A stretch of 59,054 nucleotides of DNA from Butyrivibrio sp. (GTDB taxonomy: Bacteria; Bacillota; Clostridia; Lachnospirales; Lachnospiraceae): NCBI RefSeq assembly GCF_015056685.1, contig NZ_SVFW01000025.1, positions 1 through 59,054 on the forward strand. Reading direction: 5' to 3'. Below the pieces are notes generated by a model. It ran no database searches, had not been told where the DNA came from, and saw only the letters and a program-made list of their open reading frames with translations. Below, piece after piece: positions 33,553-43,077 of this stretch; position 1 is the stretch's first letter; each line of letters starts with the position of its first letter. The translations under genes and the position numbers were made by a program.

Positions 33553-34467
33553 ATGAAAAATAAAAGGAAAAACTTTAAGAGGTATATTCCTCTTTATATC
33601 ATGGCTTTTCCGGGCTTGCTGTATCTTTTTATAAACAATTATCTGCCATTGCCCGGACTTATTCTTGCTTTCAAAAAATTTAATGCCAAGAAAGGAATAT
33701 TTGGCTCTCCCTTTGTTGGCTTTAAGAATTTCAAATATCTTTTTGCCACAAAGGATGCCTTTGTAATTACGAGAAATACTATTCTTTATAATCTGGTGTT
33801 TATTATCGTTAATACCATTATGGCAATCTTTGTAGCGATTCTTCTTGCGGAGATGACTTCCAGGATAAAAAAGGCTTATCAGTCATTTATCCTGTTGCCC
33901 TATATGATCTCCATGGTAATCGTAAGTTATCTTGTATTTGGCTTTTTATCCACAGAAAACGGATTTATCAACAATTCAATATTAAAGCCATTGGGGATGG
34001 ACCCTGTCTCCTGGTATATGGAAAAGAAATACTGGCCCTTTATTCTTGTGTTTGTAAGCGCATGGAAGGGCGTTGGCTATAACTGCGTCATTTATCTTGC
34101 AAGCATTTTGGGAATAGACAGAAGCATCTATGAATCTGCGTCAATAGACGGTGCATCCAAGTGGCAGCAGATCTTCAAGATAACTATTCCTCTTTTGAAA
34201 CCGACAATTGTGATGCTTACTCTTTTGGCAATAGGAAGAATATTCTATTCGGATTTCGGGCTCTTTTACCAGGTGCCTCAGAATCAGGGAGCATTGTTTA
34301 GTGTGACAAATACAATTGATACCTATGTTTACAGAGGGCTTCTGGAGCTTGGCGATATGTCTATGTCCTCGGCAGCAGGTCTTTATCAGTCGCTTGTTGG
34401 ATTTATTTTGGTTCTTGGTTCTAATCTGATCGTGAAAAAGATAGACCCGGATTATGCATTATTCTGA
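33553..34467 (+). CDS. ABC transporter permease, LplB type
   Basis: A 304-residue membrane protein with six predicted helices and the cytoplasmic EAA loop YESASIDGASKWQQIFKITI-PLLKP that docks the ATPase. The N-terminal FPGLLYLFINNYLPLPGLILAFKKFN block is typical of LplB permeases for complex sugars. With the next gene it forms the transmembrane channel. No ATP-binding gene is present here, so a shared MsmK-like ATPase elsewhere must power it. Confidence 0.92.
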   Translation: MKNKRKNFKRYIPLYIMAFPGLLYLFINNYLPLPGLILAFKKFNAKKGIFGSPFVGFKNFKYLFATKDAFVITRNTILYNLVFIIVNTIMAIFVAILLAEMTSRIKKAYQSFILLPYMISMVIVSYLVFGFLSTENGFINNSILKPLGMDPVSWYMEKKYWPFILVFVSAWKGVGYNCVIYLASILGIDRSIYESASIDGASKWQQIFKITIPLLKPTIVMLTLLAIGRIFYSDFGLFYQVPQNQGALFSVTNTIDTYVYRGLLELGDMSMSSAAGLYQSLVGFILVLGSNLIVKKIDPDYALF

Positions 34468-34482
34468 GCATTAAAGGGGTGA

Positions 34483-35385
34483 GTGACAATGAGAACAAGA
34501 GAAGAGAGAAACTTTCAAATATTTGCGCATGTTGTGATGATCATATTATCGCTCCTTGCTGTGATTCCGTTTGTGCTGCTGGTTATTTCATCATTTACTG
34601 ATAATGATGTACTTATTGCTAACGGATATTCTTTTACCCCAGCAAAATGGAGCACCTATGCGTATGAATATATTTTTAAAACAGGAAATTCAGTAGTTCA
34701 TGCCTATGGAATATCGATAGTGCTTACCTTGGTGGGAACAGCGCTGGCTCTTTCCATCACAACGCTTTTGGCCTACGCTCTTTCAAAACCTGACCTGCCA
34801 TTTAGAAGTGTCCTTTTATTTCTGGTATTCTTTACACTTTTGTTTAATGGCGGACTGGTTCCAACTTATATCGTGTATTCCAATATGTTGAACATTAAAA
34901 ATAGTTTTTGGGCACTGTTGGTTCCGGGACTTTTAATGAATGGCTTTAACGTGATGCTGATGAAATCATATTTCTGCAGCAGTATACCGACTGAGATTCT
35001 GGATGCAGCTTACATTGACGGCGCTTCAGAATACAAGACATTTTCGAGTGTGGTATTGCCCTTGTCAAAACCAATAGTGGCTACAATAGGTCTTTTTGCA
35101 GGAATCGCTTACTGGAATGACTGGATGAACGGATATATTTATCTTACAAAGAGAACGGACCTGTATTCTGTTCAGAATCTTCTTAACAGAATGATGCAGA
35201 ATATCCAGTATCTGTCACAGAACAGCGCAAGGGTGCAGGATGCGGGAGTTGGTCTTGCGTCCATACCATCAGTTTCAGTCCGTATGGCTATGGCCACAGT
35301 TGGCGTATTGCCAATACTTGTATCATACCCGTTTATTCAGGGGAATTTTGTGAAAGGTATAACTCTTGGTGGAGTTAAGGGTTAA
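34483..35385 (+). CDS. ABC transporter permease, YtcP/MalG type
   Basis: A 300-residue partner permease with six predicted helices, an EAA loop LDAAYIDGASEYKTFSSVVL-PLSKP and the C-terminal FIQGNFVKGITLGGVKG of the carbohydrate permease family. GGGGTGAGTG precedes the start; it begins 15 bases after the first permease. A start at ATG 34489 (MRTREERNFQ) with GGGGTGAG upstream is the better alternative to 34483, with the same frame. Confidence 0.92.
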   Translation: MTMRTREERNFQIFAHVVMIILSLLAVIPFVLLVISSFTDNDVLIANGYSFTPAKWSTYAYEYIFKTGNSVVHAYGISIVLTLVGTALALSITTLLAYALSKPDLPFRSVLLFLVFFTLLFNGGLVPTYIVYSNMLNIKNSFWALLVPGLLMNGFNVMLMKSYFCSSIPTEILDAAYIDGASEYKTFSSVVLPLSKPIVATIGLFAGIAYWNDWMNGYIYLTKRTDLYSVQNLLNRMMQNIQYLSQNSARVQDAGVGLASIPSVSVRMAMATVGVLPILVSYPFIQGNFVKGITLGGVKG

Positions 35386-35396
35386 AAGGGGGAACG

Positions 35397-36905
35397 ATGA
35401 AATTACATATTAACGAGAACAGAAAATTGAGTCATATTGAGCCTGAGGTTTACGGGCACTTCAGCGAGCATCTTGGAAGATGTATATACGGAGGCCTCTA
35501 TGTCGGTGAGAATTCTCAGATAAAAAATGAGAACGGCATGAGGAAGGATGTAGTTGATGCGTTAAAAGAGATAAAGGTGCCGGTACTTAGATGGCCGGGA
35601 GGAAACTTTGCTGATGAGTACCACTGGATGGATGGTATTGGACCTAAGGAAAAAAGAAAGAAAATGATCAACACTCATTGGGGCGGAGTAATTGAGGATA
35701 ACAGCTTTGGCACACATGAGTACTTTGAACTTTGCAAACAGCTTGGGTGCAAGACTTACGTAAATGGCAACGTTGGAAGTGGAACAGTAAGAGAGATGAG
35801 CGAATGGGTGGAGTACATGACGTTCGACGGCGTTTCACCTATGGCAGAGCTCAGAAAAGAAAATGGCCATGAAAAACCATGGACTGTGGATTACTTTGGC
35901 GTTGGCAATGAAAACTGGGGATGCGGGGGTAATATGACCGCAGACTACTATGGCAATAAGTATAGGAATTATCAGACCTATGTGCGCTGCTACAACGGAA
36001 ACAAGCCAATAAAGAAGATCTGCTGCGGCCCAAATGCCGATGACTATAAGTGGACAAGTGAAGTTATGGAAGTGTGCTTCAGACACCCTGCGCCAGCGGC
36101 TGCCCACGGCTTTATGGATGGGCTTTCTGTTCACTACTATGTTGTTGTCAACAACTGGGAGCACAAGGGAAGCGCAAAAGAGTTCTCAAAAGAAGAATAT
36201 TACAGGGCCATGAGAAAGGCTGTGTACATGGATGAGATCATTACAAGAAATGACCATATCATGTCTGAATATGATCCTGAAAAGAAAATTGCGATGCTTG
36301 TTGATGAATGGGGATGCTGGCACGATGTGGAAGAAGGAACAAATCCGGGATTTTTGTATCAGCAGAATTCCATGCGCGATGCCCAGGTGGCAGGTGCTAC
36401 CCTTAACATCTTTAATAAACATTCAGACAGAGTAAAGATGGGATGTCTTGCCCAGATAGTAAATGTACTTCAATCGGTGATCCTCACAGAAGATGACAAG
36501 ATGGTTCTTACACCTACCTATCATGTATTTCATATGTTCCGCCATCATCAGGATGCAGATCTTCTGCAAAGCTATCTCGAGGGAACAGAAAAGATAGGTG
36601 AAGGTGAGGACACAGCTGAGAATGTAAATGAATCCGTTTCTGTGGATAAAGATGGAATTGTGACAGTTACTTTGAACAACATCGATGTGGAAAAAGAAAA
36701 CATTGTGGATATCGATTTTAGAAATTCTTCGATTGGTGAAGTTACAGGAACAATCCTTTCAGGAAAAATGGATGATTATAACAGCTTTGATGACCCGGAA
36801 AGAGTTATGGAAAAGAGCTTTGAAAACTTTGAAAACAGCGGAAATGTGATTAAAGTAGCCCTTCCACCATGCAGCCTTGTTTCCCTGAGGATAAAACTTT
36901 CCTAA
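35397..36905 (+). CDS. Glycoside hydrolase family 51 alpha-L-arabinofuranosidase
   Basis: A 502-residue intracellular GH51 enzyme. Acid/base Glu172 lies in FGVGNENWGCG and nucleophile Glu304 in MLVDEWGCWHD; WPGGNFADEYHWMDGIGP (66-83) is the GH51 substrate-binding signature. The C-terminal beta-sandwich (ISVSVDKDG-like VTLNN region) is present, so the length is complete. It releases terminal L-arabinofuranose from arabinan or arabinoxylan oligomers. No signal peptide: it processes what the ABC transporter imports. It lies 11 bases after the second permease, in the same operon, and GGGGG precedes its ATG. Confidence 0.95.
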   Translation: MKLHINENRKLSHIEPEVYGHFSEHLGRCIYGGLYVGENSQIKNENGMRKDVVDALKEIKVPVLRWPGGNFADEYHWMDGIGPKEKRKKMINTHWGGVIEDNSFGTHEYFELCKQLGCKTYVNGNVGSGTVREMSEWVEYMTFDGVSPMAELRKENGHEKPWTVDYFGVGNENWGCGGNMTADYYGNKYRNYQTYVRCYNGNKPIKKICCGPNADDYKWTSEVMEVCFRHPAPAAAHGFMDGLSVHYYVVVNNWEHKGSAKEFSKEEYYRAMRKAVYMDEIITRNDHIMSEYDPEKKIAMLVDEWGCWHDVEEGTNPGFLYQQNSMRDAQVAGATLNIFNKHSDRVKMGCLAQIVNVLQSVILTEDDKMVLTPTYHVFHMFRHHQDADLLQSYLEGTEKIGEGEDTAENVNESVSVDKDGIVTVTLNNIDVEKENIVDIDFRNSSIGEVTGTILSGKMDDYNSFDDPERVMEKSFENFENSGNVIKVALPPCSLVSLRIKLS

Positions 36906-37227
36906 TTTCTCCAATGTGCACATAAAGCCAAAAGTCAACATATATTAATAAATATTTTATAGTTTGTTTATAAAAAGTTATCCACAGGGCGCTTTTTAAG
37001 AATGGCTATTTTTCGACTTATACACGAACTTATCCACATTGTCCACATGAATGATGTTTTGCAAGTGAATTTTACACAATAGAAAGCAACAGATATTTTT
37101 TGTGCACAATTGCTAAAAAGGATGAGTTTATAAAAAGATTAGGATTCAAATTGCGTTATGTGTTGGCTTAATTGTCTGAAAAATGCTATAATATGTTATA
37201 CATTTTAGTAGCAAAGGGGATGATTGC
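36906..37227 (+). promoter_or_regulatory. Intergenic region with DnaA boxes and the hpf promoter
   Basis: Two perfect DnaA boxes TTATCCACA occur at 36978-36986 and 37030-37038, and a near match TTGTCCACA at 37039-37047, in a very AT-rich stretch. Further on, TTGGCT (37163-37168), 18-bp spacer and TGCTATAAT (extended -10, TATAAT 37187-37192) form the hpf promoter. No coding sequence is seen in this 322-bp gap. Confidence 0.7.
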
Positions 37228-37758
37228 ATGAAATTTACAATCGTAGGAAAGAACATTGATGTTACACCAGGGCTACGTGCAGCAGTAGAGGAGAAAATAG
37301 GTAAGCTTGAAAAATATTTTACTCCTGATACTAATGCCAACGTCACACTAAACGTCGATAAGGAGCGACATAAGATTGAGGTGACCATTCCTGTAAAAGG
37401 CAAGATCATTCGTGCTGAGCAGATCAGCAATGATATGTATGTTTCAATCGATCTTGTTGAAGAAGTTATTGAAAGACAGCTTAAAAAATACAAGAGCAAG
37501 CTTGTTGATAAGCAGCAGGCAGAAGCCAGCAACTTCAAAAAAGAATATATTGAAAGTGAATACGTGGATGAGGATGAGATCAGGATCGAACGTATGAAAA
37601 AATTTGATCCAAAGCCAATGTATCCGGAAGATGCCTGTGTACAGATGGAACTTTTAGGACACAATTTCTTCGTATTTGTTAACGCTGAAACTGATCAGGT
37701 AAGCGTAGTTTATAAGAGAAAAGGAAACACATACGGAATAATTGAACCTGAAGTATGA
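37228..37758 (+). CDS. hpf: Ribosome hibernation promoting factor, long form
   Basis: A 176-residue cytoplasmic protein. Residues 1-95 are the RaiA/HPF beta-alpha-beta fold (MKFTIVGKNIDVTPGLR ... KLEKYF), a charged linker follows and the C-terminal dimerisation domain (KFDPKPMYPEDACVQMELLGHNFFVFVNAET) is present. The long form joins two 70S ribosomes into inactive 100S dimers in slow growth. Ribosome site AGGGG; monogenic with its own extended -10 promoter downstream of DnaA boxes. Confidence 0.96.
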   Translation: MKFTIVGKNIDVTPGLRAAVEEKIGKLEKYFTPDTNANVTLNVDKERHKIEVTIPVKGKIIRAEQISNDMYVSIDLVEEVIERQLKKYKSKLVDKQQAEASNFKKEYIESEYVDEDEIRIERMKKFDPKPMYPEDACVQMELLGHNFFVFVNAETDQVSVVYKRKGNTYGIIEPEV

Positions 37759-37813
37759 TCTTGTTAATTAAATAACAATTCGTTAATTTAATATCAATTT
37801 ATTGAGATTTTAT

Positions 37814-37843
37814 AAAATAGCTCCCTAAGTGGAGCTATTTTTT
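37814..37843 (+). terminator. Rho-independent terminator of hpf
   Basis: AAAATAGCTCC-CTAAGT-GGAGCTATTTT followed by T. Confidence 0.93.
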
Positions 37844-37850
37844 ATTGCAT

Positions 37851-37879
37851 TTGACTATATGGTGTGCTAAAATTATTCT
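37851..37879 (+). promoter_or_regulatory. Promoter of the butyrate operon
   Basis: TTGACT (37851-37856), 17-bp spacer, TATTCT (37874-37879), about 95 bp upstream of thl. No operator palindrome was seen. Confidence 0.5.
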
Positions 37880-37971
37880 GTTCTGATAAAAATTTATCAA
37901 GCGATTTCTAAAAGACAAAACTAAATAAAATATGGACATAGACATGTCCCAAAAAACGGAGGTAATACTTT

Positions 37972-39159
37972 ATGGCACAGAAAGTAGTTTTAGCTGGTGC
38001 AGTGAGAACTGCTATCGGCAAAATGGGTGGAGCTCTCAGCAACACTCCAGCAGCAGAACTTGGTTCAATCGTAATCAAGGAGGCACTTAACCGTGCAGGT
38101 GTTAAGCCTGAGATGGTTGACGAGGTACTGATGGGATGCGTTATCCAGGCTGGACTTGGACAGAACGTAGCAAGACAGGCTTCAATCAAGGCTGGTCTTC
38201 CAATTGAAACTCCTGCAGTTACAATCAACGTAGTTTGCGGTTCTGGTCTTAACTGTGTCAACATGGCAGCTGATCTTATCAAGGCTGGCGAGGCTGATAT
38301 AGTTGTTGCTGGTGGTATGGAGAACATGTCTATGGCTCCTTATGCACTTCCTAATGCACGTTTCGGATATCGTATGAACAACGGAACAGTTGTAGATACA
38401 ATGGTAAACGATGCTCTTACAGATGCTTTCAATCACTATCACATGATGATCACAGCAGAGAATATCTGCGATAGATGGGGACTTACAAGACAGGAACTTG
38501 ATGAGTTCTCAGCAAACTCACAGCAGAAATGTGAGAAGGCGCAGGCATCCGGCAGATTCAACGACGAGATCGTTCCTGTTCCTGTAAAGGTTAAAAAGGA
38601 AATGGTTGAGTTCAAGGTTGATGAGGGTCCTCGTGCAGGCACAACAGTAGAGACACTTTCAAAACTTAAATGCTGCTCTGGTAAAGAGGGCGGACTTGTA
38701 ACAGCTGGTAATGCTTCAGGTATCAATGATGGTGCTGCTGCAATAGTTGTTATGAGCGAAGAGAAGGCAAAAGAACTTGGAATCAAGCCTATGGCTACAT
38801 GGGTAGGCGGAGCTCTTGCAGGTGTTGAGCCTGAAATTATGGGTATCGGACCTGTTGCAGCTACAAAGAAAGTTCTTAAGAAGACAGAGCTTTCACTTGA
38901 TGATATCGATCTTATCGAGGCTAACGAAGCATTCGCAGCTCAGTCAGTTGCAGTTGCCAAGGAGCTTGGATTTGATATGAATAAGGTTAATGTTAACGGT
39001 GGTGCTATTGCACTTGGACACCCTGTTGGAGCATCAGGATGCCGTATCCTTGTAACTCTTCTTCATGAGATGCAGAAGAGAGAAGACGCAAAGAAGGGTC
39101 TTGCAACACTTTGCATCGGCGGCGGAATGGGCTGCGCTACTATAGTAGAGAAGTACTAA
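37972..39159 (+). CDS. thl: Acetyl-CoA acetyltransferase (thiolase)
   Basis: A 395-residue biosynthetic thiolase that condenses two acetyl-CoA to acetoacetyl-CoA, the first step of butyrate formation. The acylated cysteine is in NVVCGSGLNCV (near residue 88), the active-site His in GGAIALGHPVGASG and the second Cys in LCIGGGMGCA. Strong GGAGG site. First gene of thl-crt-hbd-bcd-etfB-etfA. A close paralogue lies right after the operon at 44351. Confidence 0.96.
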   Translation: MAQKVVLAGAVRTAIGKMGGALSNTPAAELGSIVIKEALNRAGVKPEMVDEVLMGCVIQAGLGQNVARQASIKAGLPIETPAVTINVVCGSGLNCVNMAADLIKAGEADIVVAGGMENMSMAPYALPNARFGYRMNNGTVVDTMVNDALTDAFNHYHMMITAENICDRWGLTRQELDEFSANSQQKCEKAQASGRFNDEIVPVPVKVKKEMVEFKVDEGPRAGTTVETLSKLKCCSGKEGGLVTAGNASGINDGAAAIVVMSEEKAKELGIKPMATWVGGALAGVEPEIMGIGPVAATKKVLKKTELSLDDIDLIEANEAFAAQSVAVAKELGFDMNKVNVNGGAIALGHPVGASGCRILVTLLHEMQKREDAKKGLATLCIGGGMGCATIVEKY

Positions 39160-39179
39160 TTTAATAGGGGGAAAACAAA

Positions 39180-39974
39180 ATGGGATTTGTTAATTGTGAG
39201 TTAAAAGATAACATAGCAATCGTTACAATCAATCGTCCTGAAGCACTCAATGCTCTTAATTCACAGGTTCTTGATGACCTTGCTGCTACATTCGATGCAA
39301 TCGACACAAATGTAGTAAGAGCAGTTGTTCTTACAGGCGCAGGAGAGAAATCTTTTGTTGCCGGTGCTGACATCGGAGAGATGAGCACACTTACAAAGGC
39401 TGAAGGCGAAGCTTTTGGTAAAAAAGGAAATGATATCTTCCGCAAGATCGAGCAGTTCCCTGTTCCTGTAATTGCTGCAGTAAATGGATTTGCTCTTGGT
39501 GGTGGATGTGAGATCTCAATGAGCTGCGATATTCGTATCTGCTCAGAGAACGCTATGTTTGGTCAGCCTGAAGTTGGTCTGGGAATCACACCTGGATTTG
39601 GCGGAACACAGAGACTTGCTCGTCTTATTGGTGCAGGAATGGCTAAGCAGCTTATTTACACAGCTCGCAATATTAAAGCTGATGAAGCTCTTAGAATTGG
39701 TCTTGTTAATGCAGTATATCCACAGGAAGAGCTCATGGCAGCTGCAGAGAAGATGGCTTCTCAGATCGCAGCTAATGCTCCTATCGCTGTTCGTGCATGC
39801 AAGAAAGCAATCAATGATGGACTTCAGACAGATATAGATGAAGCAATCGTTATCGAAGAAAAGCTCTTTGGCTCATGCTTCGAGACAGAGGATCAGAAAG
39901 AGGGAATGGCTAACTTCCTCAGAAAGAAAGATGATCCAGCAAAAGTTAAAGTTGTAGCTTTTAAAAATGCCTAA
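39180..39974 (+). CDS. crt: 3-hydroxybutyryl-CoA dehydratase (crotonase)
   Basis: A 264-residue enoyl-CoA hydratase. Crotonase motifs: FVAGADIGEM (oxyanion hole), AAVNGFALGGGCEISMSCDIR with the first catalytic Glu region, and MFGQPEVGLGITPGFGGTQRL with the second Glu. It dehydrates 3-hydroxybutyryl-CoA to crotonyl-CoA. It follows thl by 20 bases with an AGGGGG site, clearly the same operon. Confidence 0.96.
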   Translation: MGFVNCELKDNIAIVTINRPEALNALNSQVLDDLAATFDAIDTNVVRAVVLTGAGEKSFVAGADIGEMSTLTKAEGEAFGKKGNDIFRKIEQFPVPVIAAVNGFALGGGCEISMSCDIRICSENAMFGQPEVGLGITPGFGGTQRLARLIGAGMAKQLIYTARNIKADEALRIGLVNAVYPQEELMAAAEKMASQIAANAPIAVRACKKAINDGLQTDIDEAIVIEEKLFGSCFETEDQKEGMANFLRKKDDPAKVKVVAFKNA

Positions 39975-40016
39975 TTTTTCATAAATAAAAAAAATTTTTT
40001 TTAGGAGGATTTTAAA

Positions 40017-40892
40017 ATGAAGGTAGCTGTTATTGGCGCAGGTACAATGGGTTCAGGAATTGCTCAGACATTTGCTCAGGCTGAGTCTGTAGAGAAGGTT
40101 TATCTTTGCGATATCAAGACTGAGTTTGCTGAGGGCGGATTGGCAAAGATCAAAAAAGGTCTTGATAAGCAGGTTGCTAAGGGAAAGAAAACTCAGGAAG
40201 AAGCTGATAAGATCATCGGCAAGATCCAGACAGGTCTTAATGACATCTGTGCTGACGCTGATCTTGTAGTTGAGGCAGCTCTTGAAGTTATGGATATCAA
40301 GAAGAACCTCTTCAAGGAACTTCAGGACAACATCGTAAAGAATCCTGATTGTATCTTTGCATCAAACACATCATCTCTTTCAATTACAGAGATCGGTTCA
40401 GGTCTTGCAAAGCCTATCATCGGTATGCACTTCTTCAACCCAGCTCCTGTTATGAAGCTCGTTGAGGTTATCCAGGGTGCTAACACTCCTGATGAAATGG
40501 TAGAGAAGATCAAGAAGATCTCAGAAGACCTTGGTAAGACACCTGTACAGGTTAATGAAGCAGCAGGATTCGTTGTAAACAGAATTCTTGTTCCTATGAT
40601 CAACGAAGGTATCTTCGTATATTCAGAAGGCGTTTCAGATATCCAGGGTATCGATACAGCTATGAAGCTTGGATGTAACCACCCAATGGGACCATTAGAG
40701 CTCGGCGATTATATCGGACTTGATATCGTTCTTGCTATCATGGACGTTCTTTATTCAGAGACAGGCGATTCAAAGTATCGCGCATGCCCACTTCTTCGTA
40801 AGATGGTTCGTGGTAAGAAGCTTGGCGTTAAGACTGGAATTGGTTTCTACAACTATGCAGATGGAAACAAGGTTCCTACAGATCGCGCCTAA
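40017..40892 (+). CDS. hbd: 3-hydroxybutyryl-CoA dehydrogenase
   Basis: A 291-residue two-domain enzyme: N-terminal Rossmann fold with VIGAGTMGSGIAQTFA and a C-terminal dimer domain. The catalytic motif NTSSLSITEI, GMHFFNPAPVMKLVEVI (His) and NEAAGFVVNRILVPMINE (substrate Asn) are all present. It reduces acetoacetyl-CoA with NAD(P)H. The ribosome site is TTAGGAGG in a run of T and A. The strand order thl-crt-hbd mirrors the reaction set, though not its order. Confidence 0.96.
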   Translation: MKVAVIGAGTMGSGIAQTFAQAESVEKVYLCDIKTEFAEGGLAKIKKGLDKQVAKGKKTQEEADKIIGKIQTGLNDICADADLVVEAALEVMDIKKNLFKELQDNIVKNPDCIFASNTSSLSITEIGSGLAKPIIGMHFFNPAPVMKLVEVIQGANTPDEMVEKIKKISEDLGKTPVQVNEAAGFVVNRILVPMINEGIFVYSEGVSDIQGIDTAMKLGCNHPMGPLELGDYIGLDIVLAIMDVLYSETGDSKYRACPLLRKMVRGKKLGVKTGIGFYNYADGNKVPTDRA

Positions 40893-40938
40893 CTACATTA
40901 TAGATTTAAATGATTAATATGATTCGGAGGAAAAAATA

Positions 40939-42099
40939 ATGGATTTTCAGCTTGATCAGCAACATGAAATGGCTAGAGCTCTTTTCAAAGAGTTTGCAGA
41001 AAAAGAAGTTAAGCCACATGCAATAGACGTTGACGAGACAGAAGTATTCCCTAGGGAAACAGTTGCAAAGATGCAGAAATATGGATTCATGGGTATTCCG
41101 ATTCCAAAGGAGTACGGTGGACAGGGTTGTGATCCTCTTACATACGTTATGTGTGTAGAGGAGCTTGCAAAGGTTTGTGGTACAACAGCAGTTATCGTAT
41201 CTGCTCACACATCACTTTGCTGCGATCCTATTCTTACATATGGTACAGAAGAGCAGAAGCAGAAGTACCTTGTACCTCTTGCAAAGGGTGAGAAGCTCGG
41301 CGCATTTGGTCTTACAGAGCCTATGGCTGGTACAGATGCTCAGGGCGTTCAGACAAAGGCTGTTCTTACAGAAGATGGTAAAGAGTGGGTTCTTAACGGA
41401 TCTAAGTGCTTTATCACAAACGGCGAAGTTGCTGATGTTTATATCATCATCGCTTATACAGATATCGTAGAAGACAAGAAGGGTAGAAAGCAGAAGAAGT
41501 TCTCAGCATTTATCGTTGAGAAGGGAACTCCTGGATTCACATTCGGTACAAAGGAAAACAAGATGGGTATCCGTGGTTCATCAACATACGAGCTTATCTT
41601 CCAGGATTGCCATATCCCAGCAGAGAACCTTCTTGGTGCTCGTGGAAAGGGATTCCCAATTGCTATGCACACTCTTGATGGCGGACGTATTGGTATCGCT
41701 GCTCAGGCTCTTGGTATTGCAGAGGGCGCTCTTGACAGAACAGTTGAGTACGTAAAAGAGAGAAAGCAGTTCGGTAGAGCTATCGGTGCTTTCCAGAATA
41801 CACAGTTCCAGCTTGCTAACATGGCAACACAGTGCGAAGCAGCTAAACTTCTTGTTTACAACGCAGCAGATGCAAAGAAGAAGAAAGATGTTTATTCTGT
41901 AGAAGCTGCTAAGGCTAAGCTTTTCGCAGCAGAAGTTGCTATGGATGTTACAACTAAGGCTGTACAGCTCCATGGTGGTTACGGTTACATCAGAGAGTAC
42001 GAAGTTGAGCGTATGATGCGTGATGCTAAGATCACAGAGATCTACGAAGGAACTTCAGAAGTTCAGAGAATGGTTATCTCTGGTGCACTGTTAAAGTAA
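40939..42099 (+). CDS. bcd: Butyryl-CoA dehydrogenase
   Basis: A 386-residue acyl-CoA dehydrogenase. FAD-binding stretches GAFGLTEPMAGTDAQG and FITNGEVADVYIIIAYT, the C-terminal YVKERKQFGRAIGAFQ and the catalytic glutamate in IYEGTSEVQRM are all seen. It reduces crotonyl-CoA to butyryl-CoA. With EtfAB, encoded next, it is expected to form an electron-bifurcating complex that reduces ferredoxin with NADH. Strong GGAGG; same operon. Confidence 0.96.
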   Translation: MDFQLDQQHEMARALFKEFAEKEVKPHAIDVDETEVFPRETVAKMQKYGFMGIPIPKEYGGQGCDPLTYVMCVEELAKVCGTTAVIVSAHTSLCCDPILTYGTEEQKQKYLVPLAKGEKLGAFGLTEPMAGTDAQGVQTKAVLTEDGKEWVLNGSKCFITNGEVADVYIIIAYTDIVEDKKGRKQKKFSAFIVEKGTPGFTFGTKENKMGIRGSSTYELIFQDCHIPAENLLGARGKGFPIAMHTLDGGRIGIAAQALGIAEGALDRTVEYVKERKQFGRAIGAFQNTQFQLANMATQCEAAKLLVYNAADAKKKKDVYSVEAAKAKLFAAEVAMDVTTKAVQLHGGYGYIREYEVERMMRDAKITEIYEGTSEVQRMVISGALLK

Positions 42100-42135
42100 T
42101 CACTTATTTTGAGAATAATAGAAGGAGACAATAAA

Positions 42136-42927
42136 ATGAAAGTTGTAGTTTGCATTAAGCAGGTCCCTGATACAAAGGGCGGCGTTAAGTTCAAACCCGA
42201 TGGAACATTGGATAGAGGTGCAATGCTCGCTATCATGAATCCTGATGACAAAGCAGGACTTGAGGCAGCACTTAGATTAAAAGATCAGTATGGAGCAGAG
42301 GTTACAGTTCTTACAATGGGACTTCCTAAGGCTGATGCTGTTCTTAGAGAAGCTTTTGCTATGGGCGCAGACAAGGCAATTCTTGTCACAGATAGAGTAC
42401 TCGGCGGCGCAGATACATGGGCAACATCTTCTACTATTGCTGGAGCACTTAGAAATCTTGAGTATGATCTTATCATCACTGGCCGTCAGGCTATCGATGG
42501 AGACACAGCTCAGGTTGGTCCTCAGATTTCTGAGCACCTTCACATTCCTGTAATCTCATATGCAGAAGAGATCAAAGTTGATGAGAAGGCTCGTACTGTA
42601 GAAGTAAAGAGACAGTTTGAAGACAGATATCACATCGTAAAGGCTAAGATGCCTTGCCTTGTTACAGCTCTTTCTGAGCTCAATGAGCCCAGATATATGA
42701 CTCCAGGCGGAATTTTCGATGCTTTCGAGAAGGAAGTTACTGTTTGGGGAAGAGCAGATCTTAAGGACGTTGACGATTCAAACCTTGGTCTTAAGGGATC
42801 ACCTACACAGATCGCTAAAGCTTCTGATAAGGTTAAGAAGGGTCAGGGAGAAAAAGTTGCTCCTGATTCAGCTGAAGAAGCAGTTGATTATATCGTAGGT
42901 AAGCTTACAGAAAAGCACGTCATCTGA
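42136..42927 (+). CDS. etfB: Electron transfer flavoprotein beta subunit
   Basis: ATG 42136 is preferred over 42109 since AAGGAG lies 8 bases before it. The 263-residue subunit opens MKVVVCIKQVPDTKGGVKF and has the signature around VTALSELNEPRYMTPGGIFDAF. Residues of the family that bind the bifurcating FAD (VLTMGLPKADAVLREAFAMGADKAILVTD, then DLIITGRQAIDGDTAQVGPQ) are present. It pairs with EtfA. A 188-base structured gap separates it from etfA, which is unusual for this normally tight pair. Confidence 0.95.
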   Translation: MKVVVCIKQVPDTKGGVKFKPDGTLDRGAMLAIMNPDDKAGLEAALRLKDQYGAEVTVLTMGLPKADAVLREAFAMGADKAILVTDRVLGGADTWATSSTIAGALRNLEYDLIITGRQAIDGDTAQVGPQISEHLHIPVISYAEEIKVDEKARTVEVKRQFEDRYHIVKAKMPCLVTALSELNEPRYMTPGGIFDAFEKEVTVWGRADLKDVDDSNLGLKGSPTQIAKASDKVKKGQGEKVAPDSAEEAVDYIVGKLTEKHVI

Positions 42928-43077
42928 GTGATATAGGGAATGAGGAAATTCAGTGTAGTGCTTGCACTATACACTGAATTTGTGAAATGACCGAACATAC
43001 ATGAGGAAAAAAGCCGATAGGCGATTTCCGAATGTATGTAGCATGACGAGAACGAAGTGTAGTCATGCGTATATCAC
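42928..43077 (+). repeat. Three-armed fold-back element between etfB and etfA
   Basis: GTGATATA (42928-42935, overlapping nothing but starting one base after the etfB stop) pairs with TATATCAC (43070-43077). Inside are three hairpins: AAATTCAGTGTA / TACACTGAATTT (42946-42981), ACATACAT...GCC-GATA-GGC...ATGTATGT (42995-43039) and GCATGAC / GTCATGC (43041-43068). The fold would be a four-way junction. No T-run follows, so it is not a simple terminator. The third arm has CGAGAACGAAG, close to CGAGGAATCGAAG in the 30372-30505 element. Confidence 0.75.
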
